Of a stretch of DNA of 56,255 nucleotides, positions 17,821-25,500 are shown piece after piece. The notes below the pieces were generated by a model. It did no database searches and was not told the origin of the DNA. It worked only from the letters and a program-made list of their open reading frames with translations. The stretch's first letter is position 1. The number at the start of each line of letters is the position of its first letter. The position numbers were made by a program, and so were the translations under genes. The stretch comes from Desulfovibrio sp. (lineage in GTDB: Bacteria; Desulfobacterota; Desulfovibrionia; Desulfovibrionales; Desulfovibrionaceae): NCBI GenBank assembly GCA_031288535.1, contig JAITRF010000017.1:1-56255 (forward strand). Reading direction: 5' to 3'.

Positions 17821-18816
17821 TCATGCCGTGAACGCCATTGCCTCCTCCCCCCTTATCCGCGGGCGCGCTCCGAATTCTTCGGCCAGAAAGAGCAGTTCGC
17901 GTATCGCCTGCGGCGGCATGGGGGCGCAGTCCCCGGTCCAGTCCAGGCCGGGGCGCGCCTCTTGCAAAAACCAGGGGGAATCCGCCCCCGTCATCTCCGC
18001 CATCGCGCGCAGCTTATCCGGGCCCACAAAGGGGCTTACGCAGGTTGTGCGGAATTCATGCGCGATTTTGCTTTCGCGCAGCAAGCGGGCGCTTGCGCGG
18101 ATTTTTTCCTCTATGTCCGGTTCCAGGCAGAAAGTTGACGCGTACGCCTCCGGTGCGGTCTTGCAATCCATGGCGACGTAGTCCGCAAGGGATTCTTCGA
18201 GCAGGCGGCGCAGAACCTCCGGCCTGCTCCCGTTGGTGTCAAGCTTTATGCGGTAGCCGAGCCTTTTCGCCTCCCGGCAGAAGGACTCAAGCCCTTTCTG
18301 GAGCGTGGGCTCGCCTCCGGAAATGACGAGGCCGTCAAGCAGTCCCGCCCTTTTTTTCAGGAACCCGAGGACGGTCGGGGTCTCCAGCAGCGGGGCTTTT
18401 CCCTTAAGGGAACCTCTATAAACCGTCTCCCCTGGCGGCGTCAGGCTCCTTTCGCCAACGGGTCGAATATGTTGAATATACTCCCCCTTGTCGAAACTCG
18501 CCTTCCTTGCCGGGAAACAAAAATACTGGTTTGTAGATGTTCCCTTAAGGCTGGGATTATGGCAGTAGGGGCAGTCGAAGTTGCAGCCCTGGGTGAAGAC
18601 GATGGCGCTCACCAGGCCGGGGTAGTCCAGGGTCGTCAGCTTGTGCATCCCGGCCAGTGAGATGTCGTTTCTGTACTGTCGCAACCGGCGTGAAGATCGC
18701 GGAGCGAAAGACATGGTTTTCGCTTTGCCCGCTCCGCCGTTGGCGGCGTGCCGCCCCTGCCGGACAGCGGCCGGCGCCGCGTCAGGCGACACCGGGGCGG
18801 TCTCCGGGATGCTCAC
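17821..18816 (-). CDS. nrdG: Anaerobic ribonucleotide reductase activating enzyme NrdG, with an in-frame repeat insertion
   Basis: 331 residues if translation starts at the GTG that overlaps the nrdD stop (GTGA at 18816-18813, AAAAGG upstream); ATG starts at later positions are possible. The radical SAM cluster motif CNFDCPYC (Cys78, 82, 85) and the VISGGEPTLQ motif mark it as the enzyme that makes the glycyl radical on NrdD from S-adenosylmethionine. Five residues after the last cluster cysteine the chain is interrupted by 47 residues from a 141-bp insertion (element 137 bp plus a 4-bp TTAA duplication), and SLKG is repeated at both joints. The frame stays open, so the protein may still fold with a surface loop, or may be inactive. 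Normal NrdG proteins lack this segment. Confidence 0.9.
   Translation of the reverse strand: MSIPETAPVSPDAAPAAVRQGRHAANGGAGKAKTMSFAPRSSRRLRQYRNDISLAGMHKLTTLDYPGLVSAIVFTQGCNFDCPYCHNPSLKGTSTNQYFCFPARKASFDKGEYIQHIRPVGERSLTPPGETVYRGSLKGKAPLLETPTVLGFLKKRAGLLDGLVISGGEPTLQKGLESFCREAKRLGYRIKLDTNGSRPEVLRRLLEESLADYVAMDCKTAPEAYASTFCLEPDIEEKIRASARLLRESKIAHEFRTTCVSPFVGPDKLRAMAEMTGADSPWFLQEARPGLDWTGDCAPMPPQAIRELLFLAEEFGARPRIRGEEAMAFTA
18408..18544 (-). mobile_element. 137-bp MITE-like element inserted in frame in nrdG
   Basis: The ends are inverted repeats: GGGAACCTCTATAAACC at 18408-18424 and, read on the other strand from 18544, GGGAACATCTACAAACC (15 of 17 identical). Both sides are flanked by TTAA (18404-18407 and 18545-18548), the expected target duplication. 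Element plus one duplication is 141 bp, or 47 codons, and the strand used by nrdG has no stop. It encodes no transposase, so it would need one in trans. The ends recall some IS5-like ends, but this is only a suggestion. Confidence 0.8.
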
Positions 18817-20945
18817 GATGCGGCCTTTTGCGCGCGCGGCGAACTTTCCGGGATGGGAACGTATTTTTTCCGCAGCAGGTATTCCTGCTGCTTGCCGTCG
18901 TTCCAGCGTCCGACCGGGCGCAGATAGCCCACCACGCGGGAGTAGACCTCCGCGTTCTCGCCGCATTTCGGGCACAGGGCCTGTTCTCCCGGCAGATAGC
19001 CGTGCGCGGCGCAGATGCTGAAGGTGGGCGTCAGGGTGAAATAGGGCAGGGTGTAGTTTGCGGTGATCTTTCTGACCAGAGACTTTACGGTTTGCGTGTC
19101 GGAAATCTCCTCGCCCACAAAGGCGTGCAGGACGGTGCCGCCGGTATAGAGGCTTTGCAGGGCGTCCTGCAAATCCAGGGCTTCGAAAAGGTCGTCGGTA
19201 TAGTCGACCGGCAGATGGGTGGAATTGGTATAGAAGGGCGCCGCGCCCCGGCGTACTCCGTCGGTGTTGGCGAAATGCGCCTTGGCGCCGAATTTCTCCT
19301 TGTCCAGGCGGGCCAGCCGGTAGGTCGCGCCTTCGGCGGGAGAAGCCTCCAAGTTGAAAAGCTCCCCGGTTTCTTCCTGCATGCGGCCTATAACCGCGCG
19401 CAGGCGGTCCATGACGCGCATGGCGAACTCCCTGCCCCCGGCGTCGCCCAGGTTGACGCCGAAAAGGTTGAGGCAGGCCTCGTTCATGCCTATGACCCCG
19501 ATGGTCGAGAAATGGTTGGTCCAGTAGCGGCCGGTGCGGGCCTTCACGTCGCGCAGGTAGAAGGTCGTGTAGGGATAAAGGCCGCCTTCGGTGAAGCGAT
19601 CCAGTTCCTTGCGTTTGATGCGCAGGCTTTCCCCGGCCAGTTGCGCCAGTTTGTCCAGGCGCCGGAAAAACCCGGATTCGCCGCCGGAAAACAGGGCCAG
19701 ACGCGGCAGGTTCAAGGTCACCACCCCGATTGAGCCGGTCAAAGGATTGGCCCCGAACAGGCCTCCGCCCCGTTTCCTCAGTTCGCGGTTGTCAAGGCGC
19801 AGGCGGCAGCACATGGAGCGGGCGTCGTCCGGGGACATGCCGGAATTGACGAAATTGGAGAAGTAGGGAATGCCGTAGCGTCCGGTCATCTTCCATACCG
19901 CCTCCAGACGCGGGTTGTCCCAGTTAAATCCCTTGGTGATGTTGTACGTGGGGATGGGAAAGGTAAAGACCCGCCCCTTGTTGTCGCCTTCCATCATCAC
20001 CTCGGCGAAGGCCTGGTTCAGGACGTCCATCTCCGCTTGGAAATCGCCGTAGACGCTGTCTTGCTCCCGGCCGCCGATGATCACCGGGCTGTTTTTCAGC
20101 GGGCCGGGCACGTCCAGGTCCAGGGTGATGTTGGTGAAGGGGGTCTGGAACCCGACGCGCGTGGGGATGTTGATGTTGAAGACGAATTCCTGCAGGGCCT
20201 GCTTCACTTCTTTGGGGGAGAGGCGGTCTTCGCGGATGAAGGGGGCGAGCAGGGTGTCGAAGCTGGATACGGCCTGCGCTCCCGCCGCTTCGCCTTGCAG
20301 GGTGTAGAAAAAGTTGACCAGTTGCCCTAGGGCGGAGCGGAAATGCCGGGGCGGGGCGCTTTCCACGTTGCCTGCCACCCCCTTGAAGCCTTCGCGCAGA
20401 AGATCGGCCAGGTCCCACCCCACGCAATACACCGAGAGCAGGTTGAGGTCGTGCAGATGGAAGTCGCCGTTTTCATGCGCCTGCCGGATCTCCGGGGTAT
20501 AGATGCGGCGCAGCCAGTATTCCGAGGTCAGGTCGGAAGAGATGAAATTGTTCAGTCCTTGCAGCGAAAAGCCCATGTTGCTGTTTTCCCGCACCCGCCA
20601 GTCCAGTTTTCCCAGATAGCCGTCCATGAGATCCAGGTTCGCCCTGGAGGCCAGGGAGCGCATCAGGGCGCGTTGCTCGCGGTAGAGGATATAGGCCTTG
20701 GCGGTTTTGCGGAAGGGGGATTCGAGCAGCGCCTCCTCCACTATGTCCTGGATGTCTTCAACCCCCGGCGGGTCGGGCAGGCGCATCTGCTCGGCATAGC
20801 CCAGCACGCGCAGGGTGATGCGGCGGGCCTCGCGTTCGTCGAATTCGCCCGTGGCCTTGCCGGCCTTGGCAATGGCAGCGGTGATTTTTGAGGCGTCAAA
20901 AGAAACGGTTTCGCCGTGGCGTTTGCGGATGGATGTAAAAGGCAT
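18813..20945 (-). CDS. nrdD: Anaerobic (class III) ribonucleoside-triphosphate reductase NrdD
   Basis: 710 residues from the ATG at 20945 (GGGAG five bases upstream). Residues 1-95 are an ATP-cone allosteric domain (RKRHGETVSFDASKITAAI). The catalytic barrel follows, with LHDLNLLSVYCVGWDL and NINIPTRVGFQTPFTNITLD. The C-terminus has a zinc site (CAAHGYLPG ... CPKCG) and the glycyl-radical motif RVVGYLRPV with Gly673. It reduces ribonucleoside triphosphates to deoxynucleotides without oxygen, using the radical put in by NrdG, whose gene overlaps the stop codon. The 413-nt leader has a cobalamin riboswitch and a terminator, so synthesis is expected to fall when B12 is plentiful. Confidence 0.95.
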   Translation of the reverse strand: MPFTSIRKRHGETVSFDASKITAAIAKAGKATGEFDEREARRITLRVLGYAEQMRLPDPPGVEDIQDIVEEALLESPFRKTAKAYILYREQRALMRSLASRANLDLMDGYLGKLDWRVRENSNMGFSLQGLNNFISSDLTSEYWLRRIYTPEIRQAHENGDFHLHDLNLLSVYCVGWDLADLLREGFKGVAGNVESAPPRHFRSALGQLVNFFYTLQGEAAGAQAVSSFDTLLAPFIREDRLSPKEVKQALQEFVFNINIPTRVGFQTPFTNITLDLDVPGPLKNSPVIIGGREQDSVYGDFQAEMDVLNQAFAEVMMEGDNKGRVFTFPIPTYNITKGFNWDNPRLEAVWKMTGRYGIPYFSNFVNSGMSPDDARSMCCRLRLDNRELRKRGGGLFGANPLTGSIGVVTLNLPRLALFSGGESGFFRRLDKLAQLAGESLRIKRKELDRFTEGGLYPYTTFYLRDVKARTGRYWTNHFSTIGVIGMNEACLNLFGVNLGDAGGREFAMRVMDRLRAVIGRMQEETGELFNLEASPAEGATYRLARLDKEKFGAKAHFANTDGVRRGAAPFYTNSTHLPVDYTDDLFEALDLQDALQSLYTGGTVLHAFVGEEISDTQTVKSLVRKITANYTLPYFTLTPTFSICAAHGYLPGEQALCPKCGENAEVYSRVVGYLRPVGRWNDGKQQEYLLRKKYVPIPESSPRAQKAAS

Positions 20946-21092
20946 GGGTTCTCCCTGAGGGCGTTTCACGCTCAAGAGGCAGGCAGGCGGGTTTTCGCCC
21001 GCCTGTGGGCGTCTTGCGGCCGAGGTCGCAAGACCGGGCCGGAGCGGCTTTTTCAATTCGGCCGCTTGATGCGCGGGGGCGGGGACGGGAAC

Positions 21093-21133
21093 AAAAAAAC
21101 TCCTTCGCGCCCGGAATCGGGCAGGCGAAGGAG
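21093..21133 (-). terminator. Intrinsic terminator in the nrdD leader (riboswitch expression platform)
   Basis: On the minus strand CTCCTTCGC pairs with GCGAAGGAG and is followed by seven T. It sits about 70 bp after the riboswitch aptamer and about 150 bp before the nrdD start, where a riboswitch-controlled terminator is expected. Confidence 0.85.
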
Positions 21134-21204
21134 ATGCGTATTTATCCCCATGGAACCGGACGGCAAAAGCCCCGTTGCCGACGGTTCGTCCTCCAGACGA
21201 GAGC

Positions 21205-21358
21205 AAAGCAGGTCTTCCGGCTTGCCGGCCTTCTTTTCGGCCTTCCCGACCTTGCGGTCAGTGGCGCTCGTGGAAAAGAGGCTCATTTCGGCTTACGGCG
21301 GCGGGACCGCTCCCGACTTCAACGGGATTCCCTTTTAAGCTCCGTGAGCGCTTTGCCC
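21205..21358 (-). promoter_or_regulatory. Cobalamin riboswitch aptamer
   Basis: Reading the minus strand, the conserved order of the adenosylcobalamin aptamer is present: AAAAGGGAATCCCGTTGAAG, then GGAGCGGTCCCGCCGCCGTAA, then the B12 box GCGCCACTGACC, GGTCGGGAAGGC and the closing AGCCGGAAGACCTGC. Only a few bases deviate from consensus. Its position between a promoter and a terminator ahead of nrdD-nrdG-cbiK argues for B12-triggered termination. The cell would then use a B12-dependent reductase (not in this window) when the cofactor is available and the class III enzyme when it is not. Confidence 0.9.
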
Positions 21359-21364
21359 GGGAGA

Positions 21365-21393
21365 ACCATAGACGACCGGATATTTAAAGTCAA
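21365..21393 (-). promoter_or_regulatory. Sigma-70 promoter for the riboswitch-nrdDG transcript
   Basis: TTGACT (21393-21388) and TATGGT (21370-21365) have a 17-bp spacer. The predicted start near 21358 is directly at the 5' side of the riboswitch. Confidence 0.6.
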
Positions 21394-21408
21394 GTCTGGA
21401 AAAAATCT

Positions 21409-21619
21409 AGAGCGCGTTAAGGAAGCACCGATCTATTTTTGAGATGGCTTTGCCCTCTGTACTCATAATAGATATTTCAATGAGTTGCCATCGAGGGGTC
21501 CGGGGGGAAATTATTATCGCTGCCATCGTCATCCGTACGGCCGGACTTGCCTGCGGCCGACGCACCCCCGGCGGGGTTCGGGGCGGATCCCCACAATCAG
21601 CCCTTCCTTAACACGCTCT
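21409..21619. mobile_element. 211-bp element with inverted-repeat ends, no transposase
   Basis: The left end AGAGCGCGTTAAGGAAG (from 21409) and the right end read on the other strand, AGAGCGTGTTAAGGAAG (from 21619), match at 16 of 17 positions. The interior includes GGGGCGGATCC-type and CCCCGGCGGGG-type palindromes and TTTCCCCCCGGACCCC. A related, truncated copy lies at 56144-56255. It separates the chemotaxis receptor from the nrdD promoter, whose -35 box is 16 bp away. Confidence 0.65.
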
Positions 21620-21629
21620 GTCGCCTGCG

Positions 21630-24035
21630 TTACGCCTTCAGTCCTTCCATGACCCGGCGCAGTTCCTGGGCCGTATTGGAGAGGTCCTGCACGGCCGCGG
21701 CGGACTGCACCATGCCTTCGGCCGTGTCCGCGACCACGCGGTTGATTTCCTCTATGGCCCGGTTGATTTCCTCCGAGGTGGCGCTCTGTTCCTCGGCGGC
21801 CGTGGCGATGCTGGCCACAACCGAGGAGTTGGCCGAGGCCAGATCCACGATCTCCTTCAACGCCAAGCCGGAAGAATTGGCGAGGCCGGTGGCCTCGGTG
21901 ACGTTCTTCACGGCGTTGCCCACCTCATCGATATTGGTGCGGGCGGAGTGCTGGATGGCGGAGATGCTGCTGCCCACTTCCTGGGTGGCGGACATGGTTT
22001 TTTCCGCCAGTTTCCGCACCTCGTCGGCCACGACCGCGAAGCCGCGCCCGGCTTCACCGGCCCTGGCCGCTTCGATGGCGGCGTTGAGCGCCAGCAGGTT
22101 GGTCTGGTCCGCGATGTCGGAGATGACGTTCATCACCCCGCCGATGTTTTCGGCCTGCTTGCCCAGTTCCTGCATGTTGTTTTGCAGGCCCACGGCCACG
22201 GCGTTCACGGTGTTGATGGCCTTGACCACGTTGTTGACCAGTTGCGCGCCTTCCTCGGCTTTGACCCTGGTGGATTCGCTCTGTTCCGAGGCCTGGCCCG
22301 CGTTGCGCGCCACTTCCAGGACCGTGGAGTTCATTTCCGTCATGGCGGAGGCGGTGCTTTCCACGCGGGAGCGCTGCATTTCCGCTCCGTGCGACGCTTC
22401 TTCGATCTGGGCGGACAGCTCTTCGGAGGCGGCGGCCACGCGGTCCGAAATTTCCGTGGCGTCCTTGGCCACCTTGAGCATGGTGCGTTGTTGGTTCTTT
22501 ATGTCCGTGAGATCGGTGATCAGCTGCAGCACGGATACCATGGCTCCCTGGGCGTCAAGCATGGGAATGGCGGTATAGCTGATGTCCATGTCCCGGCCTC
22601 CGGGGTGGGCCCTGGTTTCCGCCGAAGCGCGGCGTTTGCTTTCAACAGCTTTGTGCATGGCGTCGTTCGGGCCTTCGTCCTCGCGCTTGAACAACTGCGC
22701 TTTGCCCTTGTAATCCGGACCTGTCAGATCCTTGCCGGCGTTGTTCATGTACTGAAGCTGGGATTCTTTGTCCATCATCAGCACAGGGGAGGGAATGTTG
22801 TCTATCACCATGCGGAAGCGCGTCAAAACGGCGTTGGTGCCGTGGACCAGAGTGGCGAAATCGCCCTGGTATTTGCTCTCGTCGCCCTGAGCCTCCAGCT
22901 TTCCGAATTCGATCTCCTTCTCCAGAACCCGGTATTCGGCCAGCACCCGCTTCAGAACATCGGGAATGGCCAGTAAAGCGGCGACCATAGCCCCTATTTC
23001 TCCTTTTTCGCGTACCTCAAGCCGCTCGGCGAAATCTCCTTTGGCCACGCATCCGGCGAAAGTTGAAACACGGGTCAGAACCCGCACCAGCCCGACAATG
23101 ATCAGCAGGGCCAGTAAAATGGCGATGACCACCCCGGCTATGCTTACGATCAGAGTGTAACGCTGGGCGTCGGCGGCGTGTTGTGAGGCCTCCTTGCCTA
23201 TGGCGGACATTTCGTTGTCGGCGATAGTGTTCAGACGGTCCGAGTTGGAGCGTATCCTGTCGGCCAGCTCGACGAGGCTCGCCACGTCCTTTTCCACGGC
23301 CGCGAACCTCGTGACCATGATCTGCACTTCGTCCCGCAGGATATTCGCGTTGCGCAGCAGTTCCGCATCAGTCTTGCGTCCCTGCTCGGTTTTCAGAGTG
23401 CTGCCCAAAGCCTCAAGGGCTTTGATGGCGTTTTCCATATGCGCGAGCGAGGCTTTCCCGTCCTCTCCGTTACGTCCCAAAGCCAGACGGCTGGAGGTGG
23501 ACCGGTAGCGGGCCAGAGGCAGCCAGGCGTCGACGATGGCCGCGAGCAGATCCGCATTTTTGATTTCCTTCCCCTGCCTGGCCAGATCGATCAGGAGTTC
23601 CCTGACTTTGGTGTAGGACTCGGTCGAAGGCCCGTTAAACGCCTTGCGGCCGGCCAGCAAACCGTCGCGCAACTGGCGCAGAAGCTTGCCGTATTCGGCG
23701 AGGTCTTTCCGCAAGCCCGCGAGTATTTCCTTGTTTTCCGGCCTGATGATTTCCTTGTCGGCCGCCTGTAGCAGGGTGTCCGCCACCTTGACCCGCGCCT
23801 CGGCCATATCCATCCATTTCGGCGAGGCGTCGTCAAGAAAGCCGTACAGGTCGTAAAGCGAGGCGTTCATGGCCGTCATGGTGTCGCTCATGGCAATGTT
23901 CAGTCTCGCCCGGCTGCGGTATGTGTCCAGGTAGTCCGAGCCGTCCTGCAGGTTGGTAAATCCGATGGTTGCCACCAGCGCGAGCAGCACGACCATCATG
24001 ACAAAGCCCGCTATGATTTTAAACTTTGTAGTCAT
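21630..24035 (-). CDS. Methyl-accepting chemotaxis protein with PAS domain
   Basis: 801 residues from the ATG at 24035 (GGAGG six bases upstream). Membrane segment 1 is at about 6-28, a helical periplasmic sensor of about 260 residues follows, and membrane segment 2 is at 293-317. A HAMP linker covers about 318-365, a PAS domain about 400-520 ([22 protein letters not shown]), and the signalling hairpin about 550-801 with the highly conserved tip around [21 protein letters not shown]. The protein forms part of chemoreceptor arrays and signals to CheA/CheW. The ligand cannot be told; the four-helix-like periplasmic domain and the PAS domain suggest two sensory inputs. No che genes are nearby. 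Confidence 0.95.
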   Translation of the reverse strand: MTTKFKIIAGFVMMVVLLALVATIGFTNLQDGSDYLDTYRSRARLNIAMSDTMTAMNASLYDLYGFLDDASPKWMDMAEARVKVADTLLQAADKEIIRPENKEILAGLRKDLAEYGKLLRQLRDGLLAGRKAFNGPSTESYTKVRELLIDLARQGKEIKNADLLAAIVDAWLPLARYRSTSSRLALGRNGEDGKASLAHMENAIKALEALGSTLKTEQGRKTDAELLRNANILRDEVQIMVTRFAAVEKDVASLVELADRIRSNSDRLNTIADNEMSAIGKEASQHAADAQRYTLIVSIAGVVIAILLALLIIVGLVRVLTRVSTFAGCVAKGDFAERLEVREKGEIGAMVAALLAIPDVLKRVLAEYRVLEKEIEFGKLEAQGDESKYQGDFATLVHGTNAVLTRFRMVIDNIPSPVLMMDKESQLQYMNNAGKDLTGPDYKGKAQLFKREDEGPNDAMHKAVESKRRASAETRAHPGGRDMDISYTAIPMLDAQGAMVSVLQLITDLTDIKNQQRTMLKVAKDATEISDRVAAASEELSAQIEEASHGAEMQRSRVESTASAMTEMNSTVLEVARNAGQASEQSESTRVKAEEGAQLVNNVVKAINTVNAVAVGLQNNMQELGKQAENIGGVMNVISDIADQTNLLALNAAIEAARAGEAGRGFAVVADEVRKLAEKTMSATQEVGSSISAIQHSARTNIDEVGNAVKNVTEATGLANSSGLALKEIVDLASANSSVVASIATAAEEQSATSEEINRAIEEINRVVADTAEGMVQSAAAVQDLSNTAQELRRVMEGLKA

Positions 24036-24202
24036 ATTTTCCTCCAAAATGTATGCAGCCCTCTCGCGCCCCGCGCTACGGGGAACCTCCGGGATTGTTA
24101 TTATGTCTGAACGCAATGCTCGTCAGAACGTTTTTGGATGTTACACTTTTTAGCCGGTCCTGCAACAGAAAAATTCGGATTTCGTCCGCAAAGCGGGATC
24201 AT

Positions 24203-24397
24203 TCAGCCCTCATGCCCCCGCACAATCCGCAGCGCTTGCCTCAAACCTGCGCCGCTTGCAAGAAGCTCACCGCATTCTGTCTCGGTAAGAGAAAATTCGT
24301 CAGACAGACACGCTATGGCTTCTGTTGTGTGAATGGGATCGTGAGAAGCCAGCCGAAGCACGGGTAGCATAAAGCTCTGAAAACCAGGGATTGCCAT
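24203..24397 (-). pseudogene. Truncated Mrr restriction endonuclease (N-terminal domain only)
   Basis: 64 codons. Residues 1-47 (MAIPGFQSFMLPVLRLA ... LSDEFSLTETECGELLASG) match the start of Mrr-type modification-dependent restriction enzymes, a winged-helix DNA-recognition domain. The reading then runs into unrelated residues and stops, so the rest of the domain and the whole nuclease are missing. It lies at the left of a defence cluster with HigBA and AbiE, which fits a decayed restriction gene. Recognition rests on a short segment. Confidence 0.6.
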
Positions 24398-24453
24398 ACT
24401 TATCTGCCTTACTCTTGTATGTTGTTTCCTGGTGGGGTTCTTTATCGGATTTT

Positions 24454-24846
24454 TTATGCTGGACTATAATCCCTGGGATTTGATTCCTTAATCAGACTCT
24501 CTGCCGGAATACCGAATTGTCCATGAAGATTGCGGATCATTTTTAGTGTAAGCGGTCGTGTATGGTTTAGCACTTCATAGACACGGTTAATACGCCCGAT
24601 TACAGGCTCAAGATCCTTTGGGGTCATTTTGTTTTGCTCCATATAGAACTTGATTGCCTCCACAGGGTCGGGCAAATCCATTGGGTAAACTTTCCGCTCG
24701 TAAGCTTCTACCAGAGTTACCAAAATATCAAGCTGGTCACCTTCGGAGGTATTTTCTTTGGCGCCCATCAGAGTTTCAATCTGATTCAAGGCTTCCCTGT
24801 AGTCATTTTCATTATGGATAGGCTTTATATTCATCGTATACCTCAT
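24454..24846 (-). CDS. higA: HigA-type antitoxin
   Basis: 130 residues. The N-terminal part (YREALNQIETLMGAKENTSEGDQLDILVTLVEAYE) followed by YPMDLPDPVEAIKFYMEQNKMTPKDLEPVIG and an XRE-type helix-turn-helix is the standard HigA layout. Its ATG overlaps the higB stop (ATGA at 24846-24843), so the two are translationally coupled with toxin first, the usual order of this family. HigA binds HigB and represses the pair through an operator upstream of higB. Confidence 0.9.
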   Translation of the reverse strand: MRYTMNIKPIHNENDYREALNQIETLMGAKENTSEGDQLDILVTLVEAYERKVYPMDLPDPVEAIKFYMEQNKMTPKDLEPVIGRINRVYEVLNHTRPLTLKMIRNLHGQFGIPAESLIKESNPRDYSPA

Positions 24847-25142
24847 ACGGTTTGCGGGTTAATTGCGTCATACTGCGCATGTGTACCAATAAAACGAATG
24901 TAAATAACCCGATAGGGGTAATTCAGCCAAACCACTAATCTATATTTGTTTCCGGCAATGTTGAAAACAGCTCTCCCATCCTGCAAGATGCTGGCACTTC
25001 TGAAGTCGGATTTAATGTCGGTTGGTGAAGCCCAATCAGCGTTAAGAGCAAATCTGTGCCAAGCCGGCAGCGGCTCTTTTGCGGTTGTATGAGCCGGGTT
25101 TTCCCAAAAGTTTTTTAATGTGGAAAGAGCGATTATTCTCAT
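24843..25142 (-). CDS. higB: HigB-type mRNA interferase toxin
   Basis: 99 residues from the ATG at 25142. It shows the HigB pattern: MRIIALSTLKNFWENP at the start, then FRSASILQDGRAVFNIAGNKYRLVVWLNYPYRVIYIRFIGTHAQYDAIN. HigB cuts mRNA on the ribosome; HigA neutralises it. No ribosome-binding site precedes the ATG, and the predicted transcription start coincides with the first codon, which suggests a leaderless mRNA. Longer reading to 25352 would run through a terminator and is rejected. Confidence 0.93.
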   Translation of the reverse strand: MRIIALSTLKNFWENPAHTTAKEPLPAWHRFALNADWASPTDIKSDFRSASILQDGRAVFNIAGNKYRLVVWLNYPYRVIYIRFIGTHAQYDAINPQTV

Positions 25143-25148
25143 GATAGC

Positions 25149-25177
25149 AGTATAATCCCAAAATGGGACTACAGCAA
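25149..25177 (-). promoter_or_regulatory. higBA promoter
   Basis: TTGCTG (25177-25172) and TATACT (25154-25149) are 17 bp apart on the minus strand. The -10 box ends six bases before the higB ATG, so transcription should start at or next to the A of the start codon. Confidence 0.7.
25156..25168. promoter_or_regulatory. Palindromic operator in the higBA promoter spacer
   Basis: TCCCAAAATGGGA has perfect 5-bp arms (TCCCA/TGGGA) and lies between the -35 and -10 boxes. That is where an autorepressor such as HigA would block RNA polymerase. Confidence 0.6.
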
Positions 25178-25299
25178 GTGGTTTTGAAGTGCTCCAAAAA
25201 TCAACTTGCCAAAGATTCCGATTTTGTCCGGGGAGGCGTCTTTCCAGCCTACGGCGGGCTACGTCCGTCACGTTCCTGCGCCCTGCCGGGCGCACGAAC

Positions 25300-25326
25300 A
25301 AAAAAAGCCCCTCACGCGGAGGGGGC
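25300..25326 (-). terminator. Orphan intrinsic terminator upstream of higBA
   Basis: On the minus strand GCCCCCTC pairs with GAGGGGC around CGCGT and is followed by seven T. No complete minus-strand gene precedes it, so it may be a leftover leader or attenuator, or it may insulate higBA. Confidence 0.65.
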
Positions 25327-25383
25327 AAGTGATCGGGCTGTTTTCCTCCCATTTCCGACCTGACGCCAAATCCAATTCGATAT

Positions 25384-25413
25384 TTGACACAATAAGGGCA
25401 TTATCTTACCCTT
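25384..25413 (+). promoter_or_regulatory. Possible AbiE promoter/operator
   Basis: TTGACA (25384-25389) is a perfect -35 hexamer; the -10 is unclear (TACCCT at 17 bp is weak). AAGGG and CCCTT (25394-25398 and 25409-25413) form an inverted repeat over the presumed -10, as AbiEi-type antitoxins bind inverted repeats at their own promoter. Confidence 0.35.
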
Positions 25414-25500
25414 TACGCGACAAACATGAAAATTTCAAACTTTTGCCAAAAAGGCTGTTTTTTTGCCCTTTTTGCGTTTTTATTGAAATGAGCAATTAAA

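Larger units (their letters stand above)
25143..25500. other. 358-bp gap between higB and the AbiE pair: promoters and an orphan attenuator-like hairpin
   Basis: The left end carries the higBA promoter and operator. The centre (about 25200-25350) is GC-rich and contains a minus-strand terminator at 25300-25326 preceded by a short open reading start (ATGGGAGGAAAAC), like the remains of an amino-acid-operon leader. The right end is AT-rich and holds the presumed AbiE promoter. Confidence 0.5.

Noticed and set aside
24843-25352. Longer HigB starting at 25352
   Set aside because: The extension translates through an intrinsic terminator and is not HigB-like; the ATG at 25142 fits the family start and the promoter.
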